A stretch of 64,000 nucleotides of DNA from Pseudomonas sp. S31 (GCF_016648105.1 NZ_JACVVE010000003.1:62001-126000), one strand, 5' to 3'. Counted from the stretch's first letter, positions 31,905 to 42,466 are shown. Translations and numbers: made by a program. The notes: generated by a model from the letters alone, not told the origin.

Positions 31905-34484
31905 ATGGCCGATTGGCAATCCCTCGATCCCGAGGCCGCTCGCGAAGCGGAAAAATACGACAACCCCATCCCCAGCCGTGAGCTGATCCTGCAGCGCCTC
32001 GCCGACCGTGGCGAACCGGCCGCGCGCGAGGAGCTGGCGGCCGAGTTCGGTCTTCACGAAGAAGACCAGATCGAAGCCCTGCGCCGCCGCCTGCGTGCCA
32101 TGGAACGCGATGGCCAGCTTATCTATACCCGGCGTGGCACCTATGCCCCGGTAGACAAGCTGGACCTGATCTGCGGCCGCGTCTCCGGCCACCGCGATGG
32201 CTTCGGCTTCCTCATCCCCGATGACGGCAGCGACGACCTGTTCCTCAGCCCGTCGCAGATGCGCCTGGTGTTCGACGGCGACCGTGCCCTGGCCCGGGTC
32301 TCCGGCGTCGACCGCCGTGGCCGCCGCGAAGGCGTGCTGGTCGAGGTCATCTCCCGAGCCCATGAAAGCGTGGTCGGCCGTTACTTCGAGGAAGGCGGCA
32401 TCGGCTACGTGACCCCGGACAACCCGAAGATCCAGCAGGAAGTGCTGGTGACTGCGGGCCGCAATGGCGGCGCCAAGATCGGTCAGTTCGTTGAGATCAA
32501 GATCACCCACTGGCCGACTCCGCGCTTCCAGCCGCAGGGTGATGTGGTCGAGGTGGTCGGCAACTACATGGCCCCAGGCATGGAGATCGACGTCGCCCTG
32601 CGCAGCTACGATATCCCGCATGTCTGGCCCAAGGACGTGATCAAGGAAGCGCGCAAGTTCCGCTCTGAAGTCGAAGAGAAGGACAAGGAAAAGCGCATCG
32701 ACCTGCGTCACCTGCCGTTCGTCACCATCGACGGCGAGGATGCCCGCGACTTCGACGACGCGGTGTACTGCGAACCCCTGGGCAAGCTGCGCCTGTTCTC
32801 CGGTGGCTGGCGCCTGTACGTGGCCATCGCCGACGTTTCCAGCTACGTGCGCCTGGGTTCGGCCCTGGACGTCGAGGCCCAGCAACGCGGCAACTCGGTG
32901 TACTTCCCCGAGCGCGTGGTGCCGATGCTCCCCGAGGAGCTGTCCAACGGCCTTTGCTCGCTGAACCCGCACGTCGACCGGCTGGCCATGGTCTGCGAAA
33001 TGACCATGAACAAGGCCGGCCAGATGGTCGACTACCAGTTCTACGAAGGTGTGATCCACTCCCATGCGCGGCTGACCTACAACAAGGTCAGCAGCATGCT
33101 CGAGCACGCCCGCACCCGTGAGGGCAAGGCGCTGCGCGAGGAATACAGCGCGGTGCTGCCGGACCTGAAGAACCTGTACAACCTGTACAAGGTGCTTGTC
33201 GATGCCCGTCATGCCCGTGGCGCGATCGACTTCGAGACCCAGGAAACCCGCATCATCTTCGGCGACCAGCGCAAGATCGCGGAAATCCGCCCGACCGTGC
33301 GCAACGACGCTCACAAGCTGATCGAGGAATGCATGCTGGCGGCCAACGTCGCCACCGCCGAATTCCTGCAGAAGCACGGTGTGCCTTCGCTGTACCGTGT
33401 GCACGACGGCCCGCCGCCAGAGCGCCTGGAAAAACTCCGTGCCTTCCTCGGTGAGCTGGGCCTGACCCTGCACAAGGGCAAAGACCCGTCGCCGAAGGAT
33501 TACCAGGCCTTGCTGGCGAGCATCGCCGGGCGCCCGGACTTCCACCTGATCCAGACGGTGATGCTGCGCTCGCTGAGCCAGGCGGTGTACAGCACCGACA
33601 ACAACGGCCACTTCGGCTTGAACTACGAGGCGTACACCCACTTCACCTCGCCGATCCGTCGCTACCCGGACTTGCTGGTGCACCGCGCCATCCGTAGCGT
33701 CATCCGTTCCAAGGTCGATACCCCGCACGTCAAGCGTGCCGGTGCGATGAGCATCCCCAAGGCGCGCATCTATCCGTACGACGTGAACACCCTCGACCAG
33801 CTCGGCGAGCAATGCTCGATGACCGAGCGTCGCGCCGACGAGGCCACTCGTGACGTGGTCAACTGGCTCAAGTGCGAGTTCATGAAGGATCGCGTCGGCG
33901 AGACCTTCCCAGGCGTGATCACCGCGGTTACCGGCTTCGGCCTGTTCGTCGAGCTCACCGACATCTACGTAGAGGGCCTGGTGCACGTCAGTGCGCTGCC
34001 GGGCGACTACTACCACTTCGACCCGGTGCATCACCGCCTGTCGGGTGAGCGTACCGGCCGCAGCTTCCGCCTGGGCGACACCATCGAGGTCAAGGTCATG
34101 CGCGTCGACCTCGACGAGCGCAAGATCGACTTCGAAGTATCCGACAAGCAGCTTGCCGCACCCGTCGGTCGCAAGGGGCGTGGTGCCGCGCCTGCCGCTG
34201 AAAAGGCCGAGCCCGCGCCGCAAGTGCCGGCCAAGGCCACACCCAAGCCGCGCAGCCGCAAGAGCGAAACCGCCGAGGCGTACTTCCCGAAGGACGCCGT
34301 GCAGCGCAATGCCGAAGTGCGCAAGAGTCGCGAAATGAAGAAAGCGCTGATGAGCGAGGCCCGTACCGGTAGCCATGCCAGCAGCAAGTCGGACAAGGCT
34401 GGCAAGTCGTCCGCCAAGCCGACCAAGCACCGTAAAGGCCCGTCGAAATCCGGCGCGCCGCGCAAGAGCAAGAACAAGCCATGA
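31905..34484 (+). CDS. rnr: Ribonuclease R
   Basis: Product of 859 residues from the ATG at 31905 (MADWQSLDPEAAREAEKYD), with AAGGTG upstream. Domains in order: a helix-turn-helix (about 20-85), two cold-shock folds, the RNB catalytic domain with DGEDARDFDDAVY (the Asp cluster, about residue 270-285), an S1 domain (FPGVITAVTGFGLFVEL, about 665) and a Lys/Ala/Ser-rich basic tail from about 755. It degrades structured RNA 3' to 5'. Its stop overlaps rlmB (ATGA). Confidence 0.97.
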   Translation: MADWQSLDPEAAREAEKYDNPIPSRELILQRLADRGEPAAREELAAEFGLHEEDQIEALRRRLRAMERDGQLIYTRRGTYAPVDKLDLICGRVSGHRDGFGFLIPDDGSDDLFLSPSQMRLVFDGDRALARVSGVDRRGRREGVLVEVISRAHESVVGRYFEEGGIGYVTPDNPKIQQEVLVTAGRNGGAKIGQFVEIKITHWPTPRFQPQGDVVEVVGNYMAPGMEIDVALRSYDIPHVWPKDVIKEARKFRSEVEEKDKEKRIDLRHLPFVTIDGEDARDFDDAVYCEPLGKLRLFSGGWRLYVAIADVSSYVRLGSALDVEAQQRGNSVYFPERVVPMLPEELSNGLCSLNPHVDRLAMVCEMTMNKAGQMVDYQFYEGVIHSHARLTYNKVSSMLEHARTREGKALREEYSAVLPDLKNLYNLYKVLVDARHARGAIDFETQETRIIFGDQRKIAEIRPTVRNDAHKLIEECMLAANVATAEFLQKHGVPSLYRVHDGPPPERLEKLRAFLGELGLTLHKGKDPSPKDYQALLASIAGRPDFHLIQTVMLRSLSQAVYSTDNNGHFGLNYEAYTHFTSPIRRYPDLLVHRAIRSVIRSKVDTPHVKRAGAMSIPKARIYPYDVNTLDQLGEQCSMTERRADEATRDVVNWLKCEFMKDRVGETFPGVITAVTGFGLFVELTDIYVEGLVHVSALPGDYYHFDPVHHRLSGERTGRSFRLGDTIEVKVMRVDLDERKIDFEVSDKQLAAPVGRKGRGAAPAAEKAEPAPQVPAKATPKPRSRKSETAEAYFPKDAVQRNAEVRKSREMKKALMSEARTGSHASSKSDKAGKSSAKPTKHRKGPSKSGAPRKSKNKP

Positions 34485-35227
34485 GTCAGCTGGAAAAGAT
34501 CTACGGCGTGCACGCCGTGCAGGCGTTGCTGCAGCACCATCCGAAACGGGTCAAGCAGATCTGGTTGTCGGAGGGGCGCAGCGAGCCGCGTATCCAGGCG
34601 TTGCTGGCACTGGCTGCAGAGAATCGCGTGGCGGTCGGCCAGGCCGAACGGCGTGAACTCGATGCCTGGGTCGAAGGCGTGCACCAGGGCGTGGTCGCCG
34701 AGGTCAGCCCGAGCCAGGTATGGGGTGAGTTGATGCTCGAGGAGCTTCTGGAGCGCACCGAGGCGCCGCCGCTGATCCTGGTGCTCGACGGGGTCACCGA
34801 CCCGCACAACCTCGGTGCCTGCCTGCGCACCGCCGATGCGGCCGGTGCCACGGCGGTGGTGGTGCCCAAGGACAAGTCGGCGACCCTGACGCCGGTGGTG
34901 CGCAAGGTGGCTTGCGGCGCGGCGGAGGTGATTCCGTTGGTGGCCGTGACCAACCTGGCGCGTACCCTGGAAAAACTCCAGCAGCGTGGCCTGTGGGTGG
35001 TCGGCACGGCCGGCGAGGCCGAGCAGGAGATCTACCAGCAGGACCTCACCGGGCCACTGGTGATGATCATGGGCGCCGAAGGCAAGGGCATGCGCCGGCT
35101 GACCCGCGAGCATTGCGATTTCCTGGTGAAACTGCCGATGGGCGGGAGCGTCAGCAGCCTGAACGTCTCGGTGGCCACCGGCGTGTGCCTGTTCGAGGCG
35201 GTGCGCCAGCGTCAGGCCAAGCGCTGA
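34481..35227 (+). CDS. rlmB: 23S rRNA (guanosine-2'-O)-methyltransferase RlmB
   Basis: Product of 248 residues. An N-terminal substrate-binding domain (IYGVHAVQALLQHHP) precedes the SPOUT methyltransferase fold. The knot motifs are LDGVTDPHNLGACLRTADAAG, MGAEGKGMRRLTR and LPMGGSVSSLNVSVATGV. It methylates G2251 of 23S rRNA. It overlaps rnr by four bases, the usual rnr-rlmB pair. Confidence 0.96.
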   Translation: MSQLEKIYGVHAVQALLQHHPKRVKQIWLSEGRSEPRIQALLALAAENRVAVGQAERRELDAWVEGVHQGVVAEVSPSQVWGELMLEELLERTEAPPLILVLDGVTDPHNLGACLRTADAAGATAVVVPKDKSATLTPVVRKVACGAAEVIPLVAVTNLARTLEKLQQRGLWVVGTAGEAEQEIYQQDLTGPLVMIMGAEGKGMRRLTREHCDFLVKLPMGGSVSSLNVSVATGVCLFEAVRQRQAKR

Positions 35228-35236
35228 CCCATAGCC

Positions 35237-35320
35237 TGTGCCGGCTTCTTCGCGGGTAAACCCGCTCCTACAAGGGAACGCAATCCCCTGTAGGAGCGGG
35301 TTTACCCGCGAAAAGGCCGG
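35237..35320. repeat. REP element pair 2
   Basis: Two inverted REP units (CGCGGGTAAACCCGCTCCTAC and its complement) with GCCGG words at the outer ends, starting ten bases after the rlmB stop. The pair would fold as a large hairpin and probably protects the rnr-rlmB mRNA end. Confidence 0.92.
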
Positions 35321-35366
35321 AAGCTTGCGAATATGTTTCCGGCTGTTCAAATAATCGCCAATCACC

Positions 35367-35395
35367 TTGCTTGTCCGTCCCGCCTTCTCTACAAT
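35367..35395 (+). promoter_or_regulatory. Sigma-70 promoter for rpsF-rpsR-rplI
   Basis: TTGCTT and TACAAT separated by 17 bases, followed by a GC-rich start region. The leader to rpsF would be about 115 bases, which could carry the autoregulatory S6:S18 binding structure seen in other bacteria; I could not confirm that fold by eye. Confidence 0.82.
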
Positions 35396-35515
35396 TGCGC
35401 CCCTTGCCGAGCTGGCAGGCGCACATGTGCCTCCCCTCCGTGCAAGACATACAGTGTCATTCACTCCTTGTCTGACCAGATTCGCTGGCAGACTACTAAC
35501 CCGTAAGGAGCATTC

Positions 35516-35941
35516 ATGCGTCATTACGAAATCATCTTCCTGGTTCACCCGGACCAGAGCGAGCAAGTCGGCGGCATGGTTGAGCGTTACACCAAGCTGA
35601 TCGAAGAAGACGGCGGCAAGATCCACCGTCTGGAAGACTGGGGCCGTCGTCAACTGGCCTACGCAATCAACAATGTTCACAAGGCTCACTACGTGATGCT
35701 GAACGTTGAGTGCACCGGCAAGGCCCTGGCCGAGCTGGAAGACAACTTCCGCTACAACGATGCCGTGATCCGTAACCTGGTCATCCGTCGCGACGAAGCC
35801 GTAACCGGTCAGTCCGAGATGCTGAAGGCCGAAGAGAACCGCAGCGAGCGCCGTGAGCGTCGTGAGCGTCCTGAGCATGCTGACTCCGCCGAAGGCGACG
35901 ACAGCAATGACAGCGACTCCAGCGATAACGCTGACGAGTAA
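35516..35941 (+). CDS. rpsF: 30S ribosomal protein S6
   Basis: Product of 141 residues; AAGGAGC lies before the ATG. The S6 fold ([36 protein letters not shown]) covers about 100 residues. The tail is strongly acidic with Asp, Ser and Asn (residues about 120-141). It pairs with S18 on the platform of the 30S subunit. First gene of the rpsF-rpsR-DUF2232-rplI operon. Confidence 0.97.
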   Translation: MRHYEIIFLVHPDQSEQVGGMVERYTKLIEEDGGKIHRLEDWGRRQLAYAINNVHKAHYVMLNVECTGKALAELEDNFRYNDAVIRNLVIRRDEAVTGQSEMLKAEENRSERRERRERPEHADSAEGDDSNDSDSSDNADE

Positions 35942-35969
35942 TCCACGGACCTTTTGAGGAGCCTATTAC

Positions 35970-36200
35970 ATGGCACGTTTCTTCCGTCGTCGTAAATTCT
36001 GCCGCTTCACTGCTGAAGACGTGAAAGAGATCGACTTCAAAGATCTCAACACCCTGAAAGCTTACGTATCCGAAACCGGCAAAATCGTTCCAAGCCGTAT
36101 CACCGGTACCAAAGCTCGTTATCAGCGTCAGCTGGCTACCGCTATCAAGCGCGCCCGCTTCCTGGCCCTGCTGCCCTACACCGACAGCCACGGCCGCTGA
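35970..36200 (+). CDS. rpsR: 30S ribosomal protein S18
   Basis: Product of 76 residues, preceded by GAGGAGCC. Typical sequence: [12 protein letters not shown] near the start, then [31 protein letters not shown]. It binds S6 in the 30S platform. 28 bases after rpsF. Confidence 0.98.
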   Translation: MARFFRRRKFCRFTAEDVKEIDFKDLNTLKAYVSETGKIVPSRITGTKARYQRQLATAIKRARFLALLPYTDSHGR

Positions 36201-36233
36201 GACCGGGTCGTCGACAAGTAGTAAGGGATAGGC

Positions 36234-37097
36234 ATGCGAGCGTTGGCTGATTTCATCATGCGCGGTCGTGTGCAGGCCACCCTGGTGGTGGTTGCAAGTG
36301 CGGTATTACCGCTGCTGTTCTGGTTGAGTGCCGCTGCCGGGAGCCTCGTGCTCCTGCGGCGCGGGTTCAAGGACGCTTCAACGGTCATCGTCTGGGGGCT
36401 TTTGCCCGCGGTGGCCATTTGGGTCTTCGGCGACCCGAGCACCTTGCTGGTGTTCGTCGGTACGCTGGGGCTGGCCGCCTTGTTGCGAGCCGGGCATTCC
36501 TGGAGCCGGGTGTTGTTGTCCAGCGTAGTGTTGGGGTTGGTCTACAGCCTCATCCTGGACACGGTGCTGCGCGACACCTTCGAGGTGCTGGCCGAGGCGC
36601 TTGTAAAAGCCCTGCCGCAGATCGAAGGCAAGCCGGTGATTCCCGGTGAGCTGATCGGCCCTGTGCTGGTCGCTTCCACAGCGGTGATGTTGCAGTTGTT
36701 CAGCGTGCTGGCGTTGATGCTGGCGCGTTATTGGCAAGCTGCGTTGTACAACCCTGGAGGCTTCGGTCGCGAGTTTCGCGCCCTGAAGTTGCCGCGAGTG
36801 GCCATGCTGGCCCTGGTTGCAGTGATGGTGTTGGGCCCGTTCATCGGCCCGCAGTTCATCGTCCTGGCATCCGCTTCCAGCCTGGTGCTCGTCCTGGCCG
36901 CTGTCGCTTTGATGCACGGGCTGGTGGCGCAGGGCCGACTGGCCGGTTTCTGGCTGGTGGGCATGTACGTGACGCTGGTGCTGGTAATGCAGCTGATTTA
37001 TCCGTTGCTCGTGGTTCTGGCCATTGTCGACAGCCTGATTGATTTTCGCGGTCGCAAGTCCCCTGAGGGGAATGACTCCGCGAACGGTGAAGGTTAA
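36234..37097 (+). CDS. DUF2232 membrane protein
   Basis: Product of 287 residues with about eight membrane spans spread over the whole length and a short hydrophilic tail. It matches the DUF2232 (YybS-like) family regularly found between rpsR and rplI in pseudomonads. AAGGGATAGG precedes the ATG. No reaction is known for the family; the fixed place in a ribosomal operon suggests co-expression during growth. Confidence 0.85.
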   Translation: MRALADFIMRGRVQATLVVVASAVLPLLFWLSAAAGSLVLLRRGFKDASTVIVWGLLPAVAIWVFGDPSTLLVFVGTLGLAALLRAGHSWSRVLLSSVVLGLVYSLILDTVLRDTFEVLAEALVKALPQIEGKPVIPGELIGPVLVASTAVMLQLFSVLALMLARYWQAALYNPGGFGREFRALKLPRVAMLALVAVMVLGPFIGPQFIVLASASSLVLVLAAVALMHGLVAQGRLAGFWLVGMYVTLVLVMQLIYPLLVVLAIVDSLIDFRGRKSPEGNDSANGEG

Positions 37098-37117
37098 AAG
37101 TTAAGAGGTTTTACCAA

Positions 37118-37564
37118 ATGGAACTGATCCTGCTGGAAAAAGTCGCTAACCTGGGCAACCTGGGCGACAAAGTTAAGGTTAAGGCTGGTTACGGCCGTAA
37201 CTTCCTGCTGCCATTCGGCAAGGCCACCGTTGCCAACGCCGCCAACCTGGCTGCGTTCGAAGAGCGTCGCGCCGAGCTGGAAAAAGCAGCTGCTGACCGT
37301 AAATCGTCGGCTGAAAGCCGCGCTGCCCAACTGGCCGAGCTGGAAGTGACCATCACTGCCACCGCTGGCGACGAAGGCAAGCTGTTCGGTTCGATCGGCA
37401 CCCACGACATCGCTGACGCCCTGACCGCCTCCGGCGTTGAAGTGGCCAAGGCTGAAGTTCGTCTGCCGAACGGCACCATCCGTCAGGTTGGCGAATACGA
37501 CGTAGCCGTGCACCTGCACAGCGACGTCGAAGCCACCGTACGCGTGGTCGTCGTAGCTGCCTAA
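37118..37564 (+). CDS. rplI: 50S ribosomal protein L9
   Basis: Product of 148 residues. The N-terminal RNA-binding domain starts [19 protein letters not shown] and carries [17 protein letters not shown] long connecting helix (about 42-75, rich in Ala, Glu, Arg) leads to the C-terminal domain ([14 protein letters not shown]). It binds domain V of 23S rRNA near the L1 stalk. Confidence 0.97.
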   Translation: MELILLEKVANLGNLGDKVKVKAGYGRNFLLPFGKATVANAANLAAFEERRAELEKAAADRKSSAESRAAQLAELEVTITATAGDEGKLFGSIGTHDIADALTASGVEVAKAEVRLPNGTIRQVGEYDVAVHLHSDVEATVRVVVVAA

Positions 37565-37609
37565 GCTGCGCTGATCGGCTGGCCGCTCGCGGCCTGGCCG
37601 GTTAACATC

Positions 37610-37652
37610 GGGCACGGTCCTGTCTTTCGCAGGCCGTGCCCTTTGTCTTTTT
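37610..37652 (+). terminator. Intrinsic terminator between rplI and dnaB
   Basis: GGGCACGG pairs with CCGTGCCC, with an inner CCTG/CAGG pair around TCTTTCG, followed by TTTGTCTTTTT. It lies 46 bases after rplI and 26 before the dnaB ATG, so dnaB must have its own promoter or rely on read-through. Confidence 0.85.
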
Positions 37653-37677
37653 CATCCTCCAGAATTCTTTCGTGGCC

Positions 37678-39075
37678 ATGAACGAGATCACCAACCCCGA
37701 ACAACTCGACCTGCAGACCGCCGCCCTCAAGGTCCCGCCGCATTCCATCGAGGCCGAACAGGCCGTGCTCGGTGGCCTGATGCTGGACAACAACGCCTGG
37801 GAGCGGGTGCTGGACCAGGTGTCCGACGGCGATTTCTATCGGCATGACCACCGTCTGATCTTCCGTGCCGTGCACAAGCTGGCCGACGCCAACCAGCCGT
37901 TCGACGTCGTCACCCTGCACGAGCAACTGGACAAGGAAGGCTTGTCGACCCAAGTCGGCGGCTTGGCGTACCTGGCCGAACTGGCCAAGAACACGCCGTC
38001 GGTGGCCAACATCAAGGCCTACGCCGCGATCATCCGCGAGCGTGCCACGCTGCGGCAACTGATCAGCATCAGCACCGATATCGCCGACAACGCCTTCAAC
38101 CCGCAGGGGCGCAACGCCGAGGAAATCCTCGACGATGCCGAGCGGCAGATCTTCCAGATCGCCGAGGCGCGGCCGAAGACCGGTGGCCCGGTGGGGGTCA
38201 ACGAACTGTTGACCATGGCCATCGACCGCATCGACACGCTGTTCAACTCCGATAGCGACATCACCGGGGTTTCCACCGGCTTCACCGACCTGGACGAGAA
38301 GACCAGCGGCCTGCAGGCCGCCGACCTGATCATCGTTGCGGGTCGTCCATCGATGGGCAAGACCACCTTCGCCATGAACCTGGTGGAAAACGCCGTGCTG
38401 CGTACCGACAAGGCGGTGCTGGTGTTCTCCCTCGAGATGCCAGGCGAATCGCTGATCATGCGTATGCTCTCGTCCCTGGGACGTATCGACCAGACCAAGG
38501 TGCGTTCCGGTCAGCTCGACGATGACGACTGGCCGCGCCTGACCTCGGCGGTCAACCTGCTCAACGACCGCAAGCTGTTCATCGACGATACTGCCGGTAT
38601 CAGCCCCTCGGAGATGCGTGCGCGTACTCGCCGCCTGGCGCGTGAGCACGGCGATATCGCCATGATCATGGTCGACTACCTGCAGCTGATGCAGATTCCG
38701 GGTTCTGCCGGTGACAACCGGACCAACGAGATTTCCGAGATTTCTCGCTCGCTCAAGGCTCTGGCCAAGGAATTCAACTGCCCGGTCATCGCCCTGTCGC
38801 AGCTGAACCGCTCGCTGGAGCAACGCCCGAACAAGCGTCCGGTGAACTCCGACTTGCGTGAATCGGGTGCGATCGAGCAGGACGCCGACGTGATCATGTT
38901 CGTCTACCGTGACGAGGTATACCACCCCGAGACCGAGCACAAGGGCGTGGCGGAAATCATCATCGGCAAGCAGCGTAACGGCCCCATCGGCTTCGTGCGC
39001 CTGGCGTTCATCGGCAAGTACACCCGCTTCGAAAACCTCGCGCCGGGCATGTACAACTTCGACGACGACGAATAA
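37678..39075 (+). CDS. dnaB: Replicative DNA helicase DnaB
   Basis: Product of 465 residues from the ATG at 37678. The N-terminal collar ([20 protein letters not shown]) precedes the RecA-like motor with Walker [14 protein letters not shown] (about residue 222) and Walker B-type [10 protein letters not shown]. The H4 region [22 protein letters not shown] lies near residue 380-400 and is intact. No intein is present. It is the hexameric helicase of the replisome. Confidence 0.97.
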   Translation: MNEITNPEQLDLQTAALKVPPHSIEAEQAVLGGLMLDNNAWERVLDQVSDGDFYRHDHRLIFRAVHKLADANQPFDVVTLHEQLDKEGLSTQVGGLAYLAELAKNTPSVANIKAYAAIIRERATLRQLISISTDIADNAFNPQGRNAEEILDDAERQIFQIAEARPKTGGPVGVNELLTMAIDRIDTLFNSDSDITGVSTGFTDLDEKTSGLQAADLIIVAGRPSMGKTTFAMNLVENAVLRTDKAVLVFSLEMPGESLIMRMLSSLGRIDQTKVRSGQLDDDDWPRLTSAVNLLNDRKLFIDDTAGISPSEMRARTRRLAREHGDIAMIMVDYLQLMQIPGSAGDNRTNEISEISRSLKALAKEFNCPVIALSQLNRSLEQRPNKRPVNSDLRESGAIEQDADVIMFVYRDEVYHPETEHKGVAEIIIGKQRNGPIGFVRLAFIGKYTRFENLAPGMYNFDDDE

Positions 39076-39187
39076 TCCGCTCCTACAGTCGATCATCATG
39101 AATCCGACCGCCATCGTCGGATTTGGTCAAAATTTGTGCTATATTCCGCGCCCGCGATTTCCCTGCACACCAGAACCGGTCACTGAC

Positions 39188-41491
39188 ATGCAAGCAGCCA
39201 AACCACTCTACGACTATCCCAAGTACTGGGCCGAATGCTTCGGGCCAGCACCTTTCCTGCCGATGAGCAGGGAGGAGATGGATCTGCTCGGCTGGGATTC
39301 CTGCGACATCATCATCGTGACCGGTGACGCCTACGTCGACCACCCGTCGTTCGGCATGGCCATCATCGGCCGCCTGCTGGAAGCCCAGGGCTTCCGCGTG
39401 GGCATCATCGCCCAGCCGAACTGGCAGTCGAAGGACGACTTCATGAAGCTCGGCGAGCCGAACCTGTTCTTCGGGGTCGCGGCGGGCAACATGGACTCGA
39501 TGATCAACCGCTACACCGCCGACAAGAAGGTTCGTTCCGACGACGCCTACACCCCCGGCGGCCTCGCCGGCTCGCGCCCTGACCGAGCCAGCCTGGTCTA
39601 TAGCCAGCGCTGCAAGGAAGCCTACAAGCATGTGCCGATCGTGCTGGGCGGCATCGAGGCCTCGCTGCGCCGGATCGCCCACTACGACTACTGGCAGGAC
39701 AAGGTCCGCCATTCGATCCTGATCGATGCCAGCGCCGACATCCTGCTGTTCGGCAACGCCGAGCGCGCGGTGGTCGAGGTGGCCCAGCGCCTGTCCAACG
39801 GCGAGCGGATCGAGACCATCACCGACGTGCGTGGCACCGCCTTCGTACGCCGTGACACCCCGCAAGGCTGGTACGAGATCGACTCCACCCGTATCGACCG
39901 CCCAGGCCGTGTCGACAAGATCATCAACCCGTACGTCAACACCCAGGACACCCAGGCTTGCGCCATCGAGCAGGCCAAGGGCGAGGTGGAGGACCCGAAC
40001 GAAGCCAAGGTCGTGCAGATTCTCGACAGCCCGGCAGTGACCCGGGAAAAGTCGGTGATCCGCCTGCCATCGTTCGAGAAGGTGCGCAACGACCCGGTGC
40101 TGTATGCCCACGCCAACCGTGTGCTGCACCTGGAAACCAACCCCGGCAACGCCCGCGCCCTGGTGCAGAAGCATGGCGAGGTGGATGTGTGGTTCAACCC
40201 GCCACCCATTCCCATGAGCACCGAGGAAATGGACTACGTGTTCGGCATGCCCTACGCCCGTGTGCCGCACCCGGCCTACGGCAAGGAGCGCATCCCGGCC
40301 TACGAGATGATCCGTTTCTCGGTGAACATCATGCGTGGCTGCTTCGGTGGCTGTACCTTCTGCTCGATCACCGAGCACGAAGGCCGCATCATCCAGAACC
40401 GCTCGCACGAGTCGATCCTGAACGAGATCGAAGAGATGCGTGACAAGGTGCCAGGCTTCACCGGCGTGGTCTCCGACCTGGGTGGCCCGACCGCCAACAT
40501 GTACCGCATCGCCTGCAAGAGCCACGACATCGAAAAGCACTGCCGTAAGCCATCGTGCGTGTTCCCGGGCATCTGCGAGAACCTCAACACCGACCACAGC
40601 TCGCTGATCGAGCTGTACCGCAAGGCCCGTGCCCTGCCGGGGGTGAAGAAGATCCTGATCGCTTCGGGCCTGCGCTACGACCTGGCGGTGGAATCGCCTG
40701 AGTACGTCAAGGAACTGGTCACCCACCACGTCGGCGGTTACCTCAAGATTGCCCCCGAGCACACCGAGCGTGGCCCGCTGGACAAGATGATGAAGCCGGG
40801 CATCGGGACCTACGACCGCTTCAAGCGCATGTTCGAGAAGTTCTCCAAGGAGGCGGGCAAGGAGCAGTACCTGATCCCGTACTTCATCGCCGCGCACCCA
40901 GGCACCACCGACGAAGACATGATGAACCTGGCCCTGTGGCTCAAGGGCAACGGCTTCCGCGCCGACCAGGTGCAGGCGTTCTATCCATCGCCGATGGCCT
41001 CGGCCACGGCCATGTACCACTCGGGCAAGAACCCGCTGCGCAAGGTCACCTACAAGAGCGAAGGGGTGGAGATCGTCAAGAGCGACGAGCAGCGCCGCCT
41101 GCACAAGGCGTTCCTGCGCTACCACGATCCGAAGGGCTGGCCGATGCTGCGTGAAGCGCTGCAGCGCATGGGCCGTGCCGACCTGATCGGGCCTGGCAAG
41201 CACCAGCTGATTCCGTTGCACCAGCCGCAGACCGACACGTACCAGAGTGCACGACGCAAGAACTCGACGCCTGCCGGTAGCCACAAGGTGGCCAAGGATC
41301 AGAAGATCCTCACCCAGCACACCGGCCTGCCTCCGCGTGCCAGCGATGGCAGCAAGCCATGGGACAAGCGCGAGAAGGCCAAGGCCGAGGCGTTTGCGCG
41401 TAACCAGCAGGCGGCCAAGGAGCGCAAGGAAGCGGCCAAGGGTGGCGGTGGCAAGGGCAAGAAGCCGCGCCAGCCAGTCATCCCGCGCTGA
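39188..41491 (+). CDS. YgiQ family radical SAM protein
   Basis: Product of 767 residues from the ATG at 39188. The N-terminal half is a B12-binding-like domain ([21 protein letters not shown]). The radical SAM cluster motif is CFGGCTFC (Cys-x3-Cys-x2-Cys, about residue 383), within [18 protein letters not shown]. The C-terminus is a Lys/Arg/Ala-rich tail. The enzyme's reaction is not established. The 112-base upstream gap holds a perfect 8-bp hairpin AATCCGAC / GTCGGATT at 39101-39123 and a TATATT box. Confidence 0.9.
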   Translation: MQAAKPLYDYPKYWAECFGPAPFLPMSREEMDLLGWDSCDIIIVTGDAYVDHPSFGMAIIGRLLEAQGFRVGIIAQPNWQSKDDFMKLGEPNLFFGVAAGNMDSMINRYTADKKVRSDDAYTPGGLAGSRPDRASLVYSQRCKEAYKHVPIVLGGIEASLRRIAHYDYWQDKVRHSILIDASADILLFGNAERAVVEVAQRLSNGERIETITDVRGTAFVRRDTPQGWYEIDSTRIDRPGRVDKIINPYVNTQDTQACAIEQAKGEVEDPNEAKVVQILDSPAVTREKSVIRLPSFEKVRNDPVLYAHANRVLHLETNPGNARALVQKHGEVDVWFNPPPIPMSTEEMDYVFGMPYARVPHPAYGKERIPAYEMIRFSVNIMRGCFGGCTFCSITEHEGRIIQNRSHESILNEIEEMRDKVPGFTGVVSDLGGPTANMYRIACKSHDIEKHCRKPSCVFPGICENLNTDHSSLIELYRKARALPGVKKILIASGLRYDLAVESPEYVKELVTHHVGGYLKIAPEHTERGPLDKMMKPGIGTYDRFKRMFEKFSKEAGKEQYLIPYFIAAHPGTTDEDMMNLALWLKGNGFRADQVQAFYPSPMASATAMYHSGKNPLRKVTYKSEGVEIVKSDEQRRLHKAFLRYHDPKGWPMLREALQRMGRADLIGPGKHQLIPLHQPQTDTYQSARRKNSTPAGSHKVAKDQKILTQHTGLPPRASDGSKPWDKREKAKAEAFARNQQAAKERKEAAKGGGGKGKKPRQPVIPR

Positions 41492-41498
41492 ATAGAGC

Positions 41499-41576
41499 AC
41501 CCTGTAGGAGCGGGTTTACCCGCGAATGCGATGTAGCATTCGACGACGCATTCGCGGGTAGACCCGCTCCTACAGA
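41499..41576. repeat. REP element pair 3
   Basis: Two inverted REP units: TGTAGGAGCGGGTTTACCCG at the left and CGGGTAGACCCGCTCCTACA at the right, with GCGAATGCG / CGCATTCGC extending the pairing inward. It sits between the ends of the convergent ygiQ-like and LOG genes. Confidence 0.92.
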
Positions 41577-41592
41577 GGCCGCTCCTCAGCGT

Positions 41593-42180
41593 TCAATCCG
41601 GCTTCTTGTCGACCCACTTCGGCGCCACTGGCGCGACAAAGCTGTCCATCCCGTCCAGCAGCGCATCGGCCTGTTGCTCGAGCAACAGCATCGCCCGGTG
41701 CGGCGGCCGCACGAAGCCTTCCTCGACGATATGGTCGAGGAACCCACCCAGCTTCTCGTAGAAGCCATTCACATCGAGCAATCCCAGCGGCTTGGCGTGG
41801 TAGCCGAGTTGCCCCCAGGTCCACACCTCGAACAATTCTTCCAGCGTACCCAGGCCGCCCGGCAAGGCGATGAAGGCGTCGCTGAGCTCGGCCATGCGCG
41901 CCTTGCGCGCGTGCATGCCGTCGACCACTTCGAGGCGGGTCAGGCCTTTGTGGCCGATCTCGGCGTCCATCAGGCTTTGCGGGATGATCCCCACCACTTC
42001 GCCGCCGGCAGCCATCGCCGCGTCGGCCACGGTGCCCATCAGGCCGACCGCGCCACCGCCGTAGACCAGGGTCAGGCCACGCCGGGCAATGGCCTGGCCA
42101 AGCGCGACGGCGGCGTCACGGTAGGCCGGGTTGGCGCCGATGCTGGCGCCACAGAAGACACACACGGAACGTACAGGCAT
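41593..42180 (-). CDS. LOG family (TIGR00730) Rossmann-fold protein
   Basis: Product of 195 residues. The nucleotide-binding [10 protein letters not shown] (about residue 40) and the catalytic [16 protein letters not shown] (about residue 107) are the LOG signature. Related proteins are cytokinin-activating 5'-monophosphate phosphoribohydrolases or PpnN-like nucleotide hydrolases; which activity applies here cannot be told. GGGAGATGAGCA lies before the start. A possible small gene lies 65 bases upstream on the same strand. Confidence 0.9.
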   Translation of the reverse strand: MPVRSVCVFCGASIGANPAYRDAAVALGQAIARRGLTLVYGGGAVGLMGTVADAAMAAGGEVVGIIPQSLMDAEIGHKGLTRLEVVDGMHARKARMAELSDAFIALPGGLGTLEELFEVWTWGQLGYHAKPLGLLDVNGFYEKLGGFLDHIVEEGFVRPPHRAMLLLEQQADALLDGMDSFVAPVAPKWVDKKPD

Positions 42181-42245
42181 TGCTCATCTCCCTTCTCACA
42201 GGGCGACAGGGTACGGCGCATGCCCCTCGCTTCCAAGGGCGGATA

Positions 42246-42335
42246 TCACTCAGGGCGGGAAAATTCACAGCTTGCACCCGTGGTGCCATGGGCGTAGGCA
42301 GCGAGCAGGCTGTTCATGAAATTCGACAGAGACAT
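42246..42335 (-). CDS. Possible 29-residue small protein upstream of LOG gene
   Basis: Reading frame MSLSNFMNSLLAAYAHGTTG then ASCEFSRPE, with a well-placed TTTAGGAGC Shine-Dalgarno seven bases before the ATG. It could be a leader peptide or a true small protein with one amphipathic helix. It lies on the same strand as, and upstream of, the LOG gene. A hairpin (42376-42394) and a palindromic operator-like site (42403-42412) lie in its leader. I do not recognise the protein. Confidence 0.45.
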   Translation of the reverse strand: MSLSNFMNSLLAAYAHGTTGASCEFSRPE

Positions 42336-42375
42336 GGTCTTGCTCCTAAATGAGAGGTTGTCCCATCGTCCATTA

Positions 42376-42394
42376 AAAGGGCATGATGTGCCCT
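42376..42394 (-). other. Leader hairpin upstream of the small gene
   Basis: Perfect stem AAGGGCA / TGCCCTT with loop TGATG. On the minus strand the stem is followed by TTTTA, so it resembles a weak attenuator between the putative operator and the small reading frame. Confidence 0.4.
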
Positions 42395-42402
42395 TAGATT
42401 GG

Positions 42403-42412
42403 TTGTATACAA
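42403..42412. promoter_or_regulatory. Palindromic operator-like site
   Basis: The perfect palindrome TTGTATACAA resembles operators of GntR-family (FadR subfamily) repressors. It lies in the divergent region between the small gene and azurin. No regulator is encoded nearby, so the link is only by resemblance. Confidence 0.35.
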
Positions 42413-42452
42413 TCGATTGAACAATTCTACTGGCTGGCCGCTTGACACCTCA

Positions 42453-42466
42453 TTGATGCACATCAC
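42453..42466. promoter_or_regulatory. ANR/FNR-like box upstream of azurin
   Basis: TTGAT-GCAC-ATCAC matches nine of ten fixed positions of the TTGAT-N4-ATCAA consensus, 65 bases before the azurin ATG. Azurin is under ANR control in P. aeruginosa, so oxygen-dependent expression is plausible. Spacing to a -10 box is not ideal. Confidence 0.5.

Noticed and set aside
35396..35515. S6:S18 autoregulatory leader structure before rpsF.
   Set aside because: The length suits it, but I could not fold the conserved CCG-containing hairpin with confidence.
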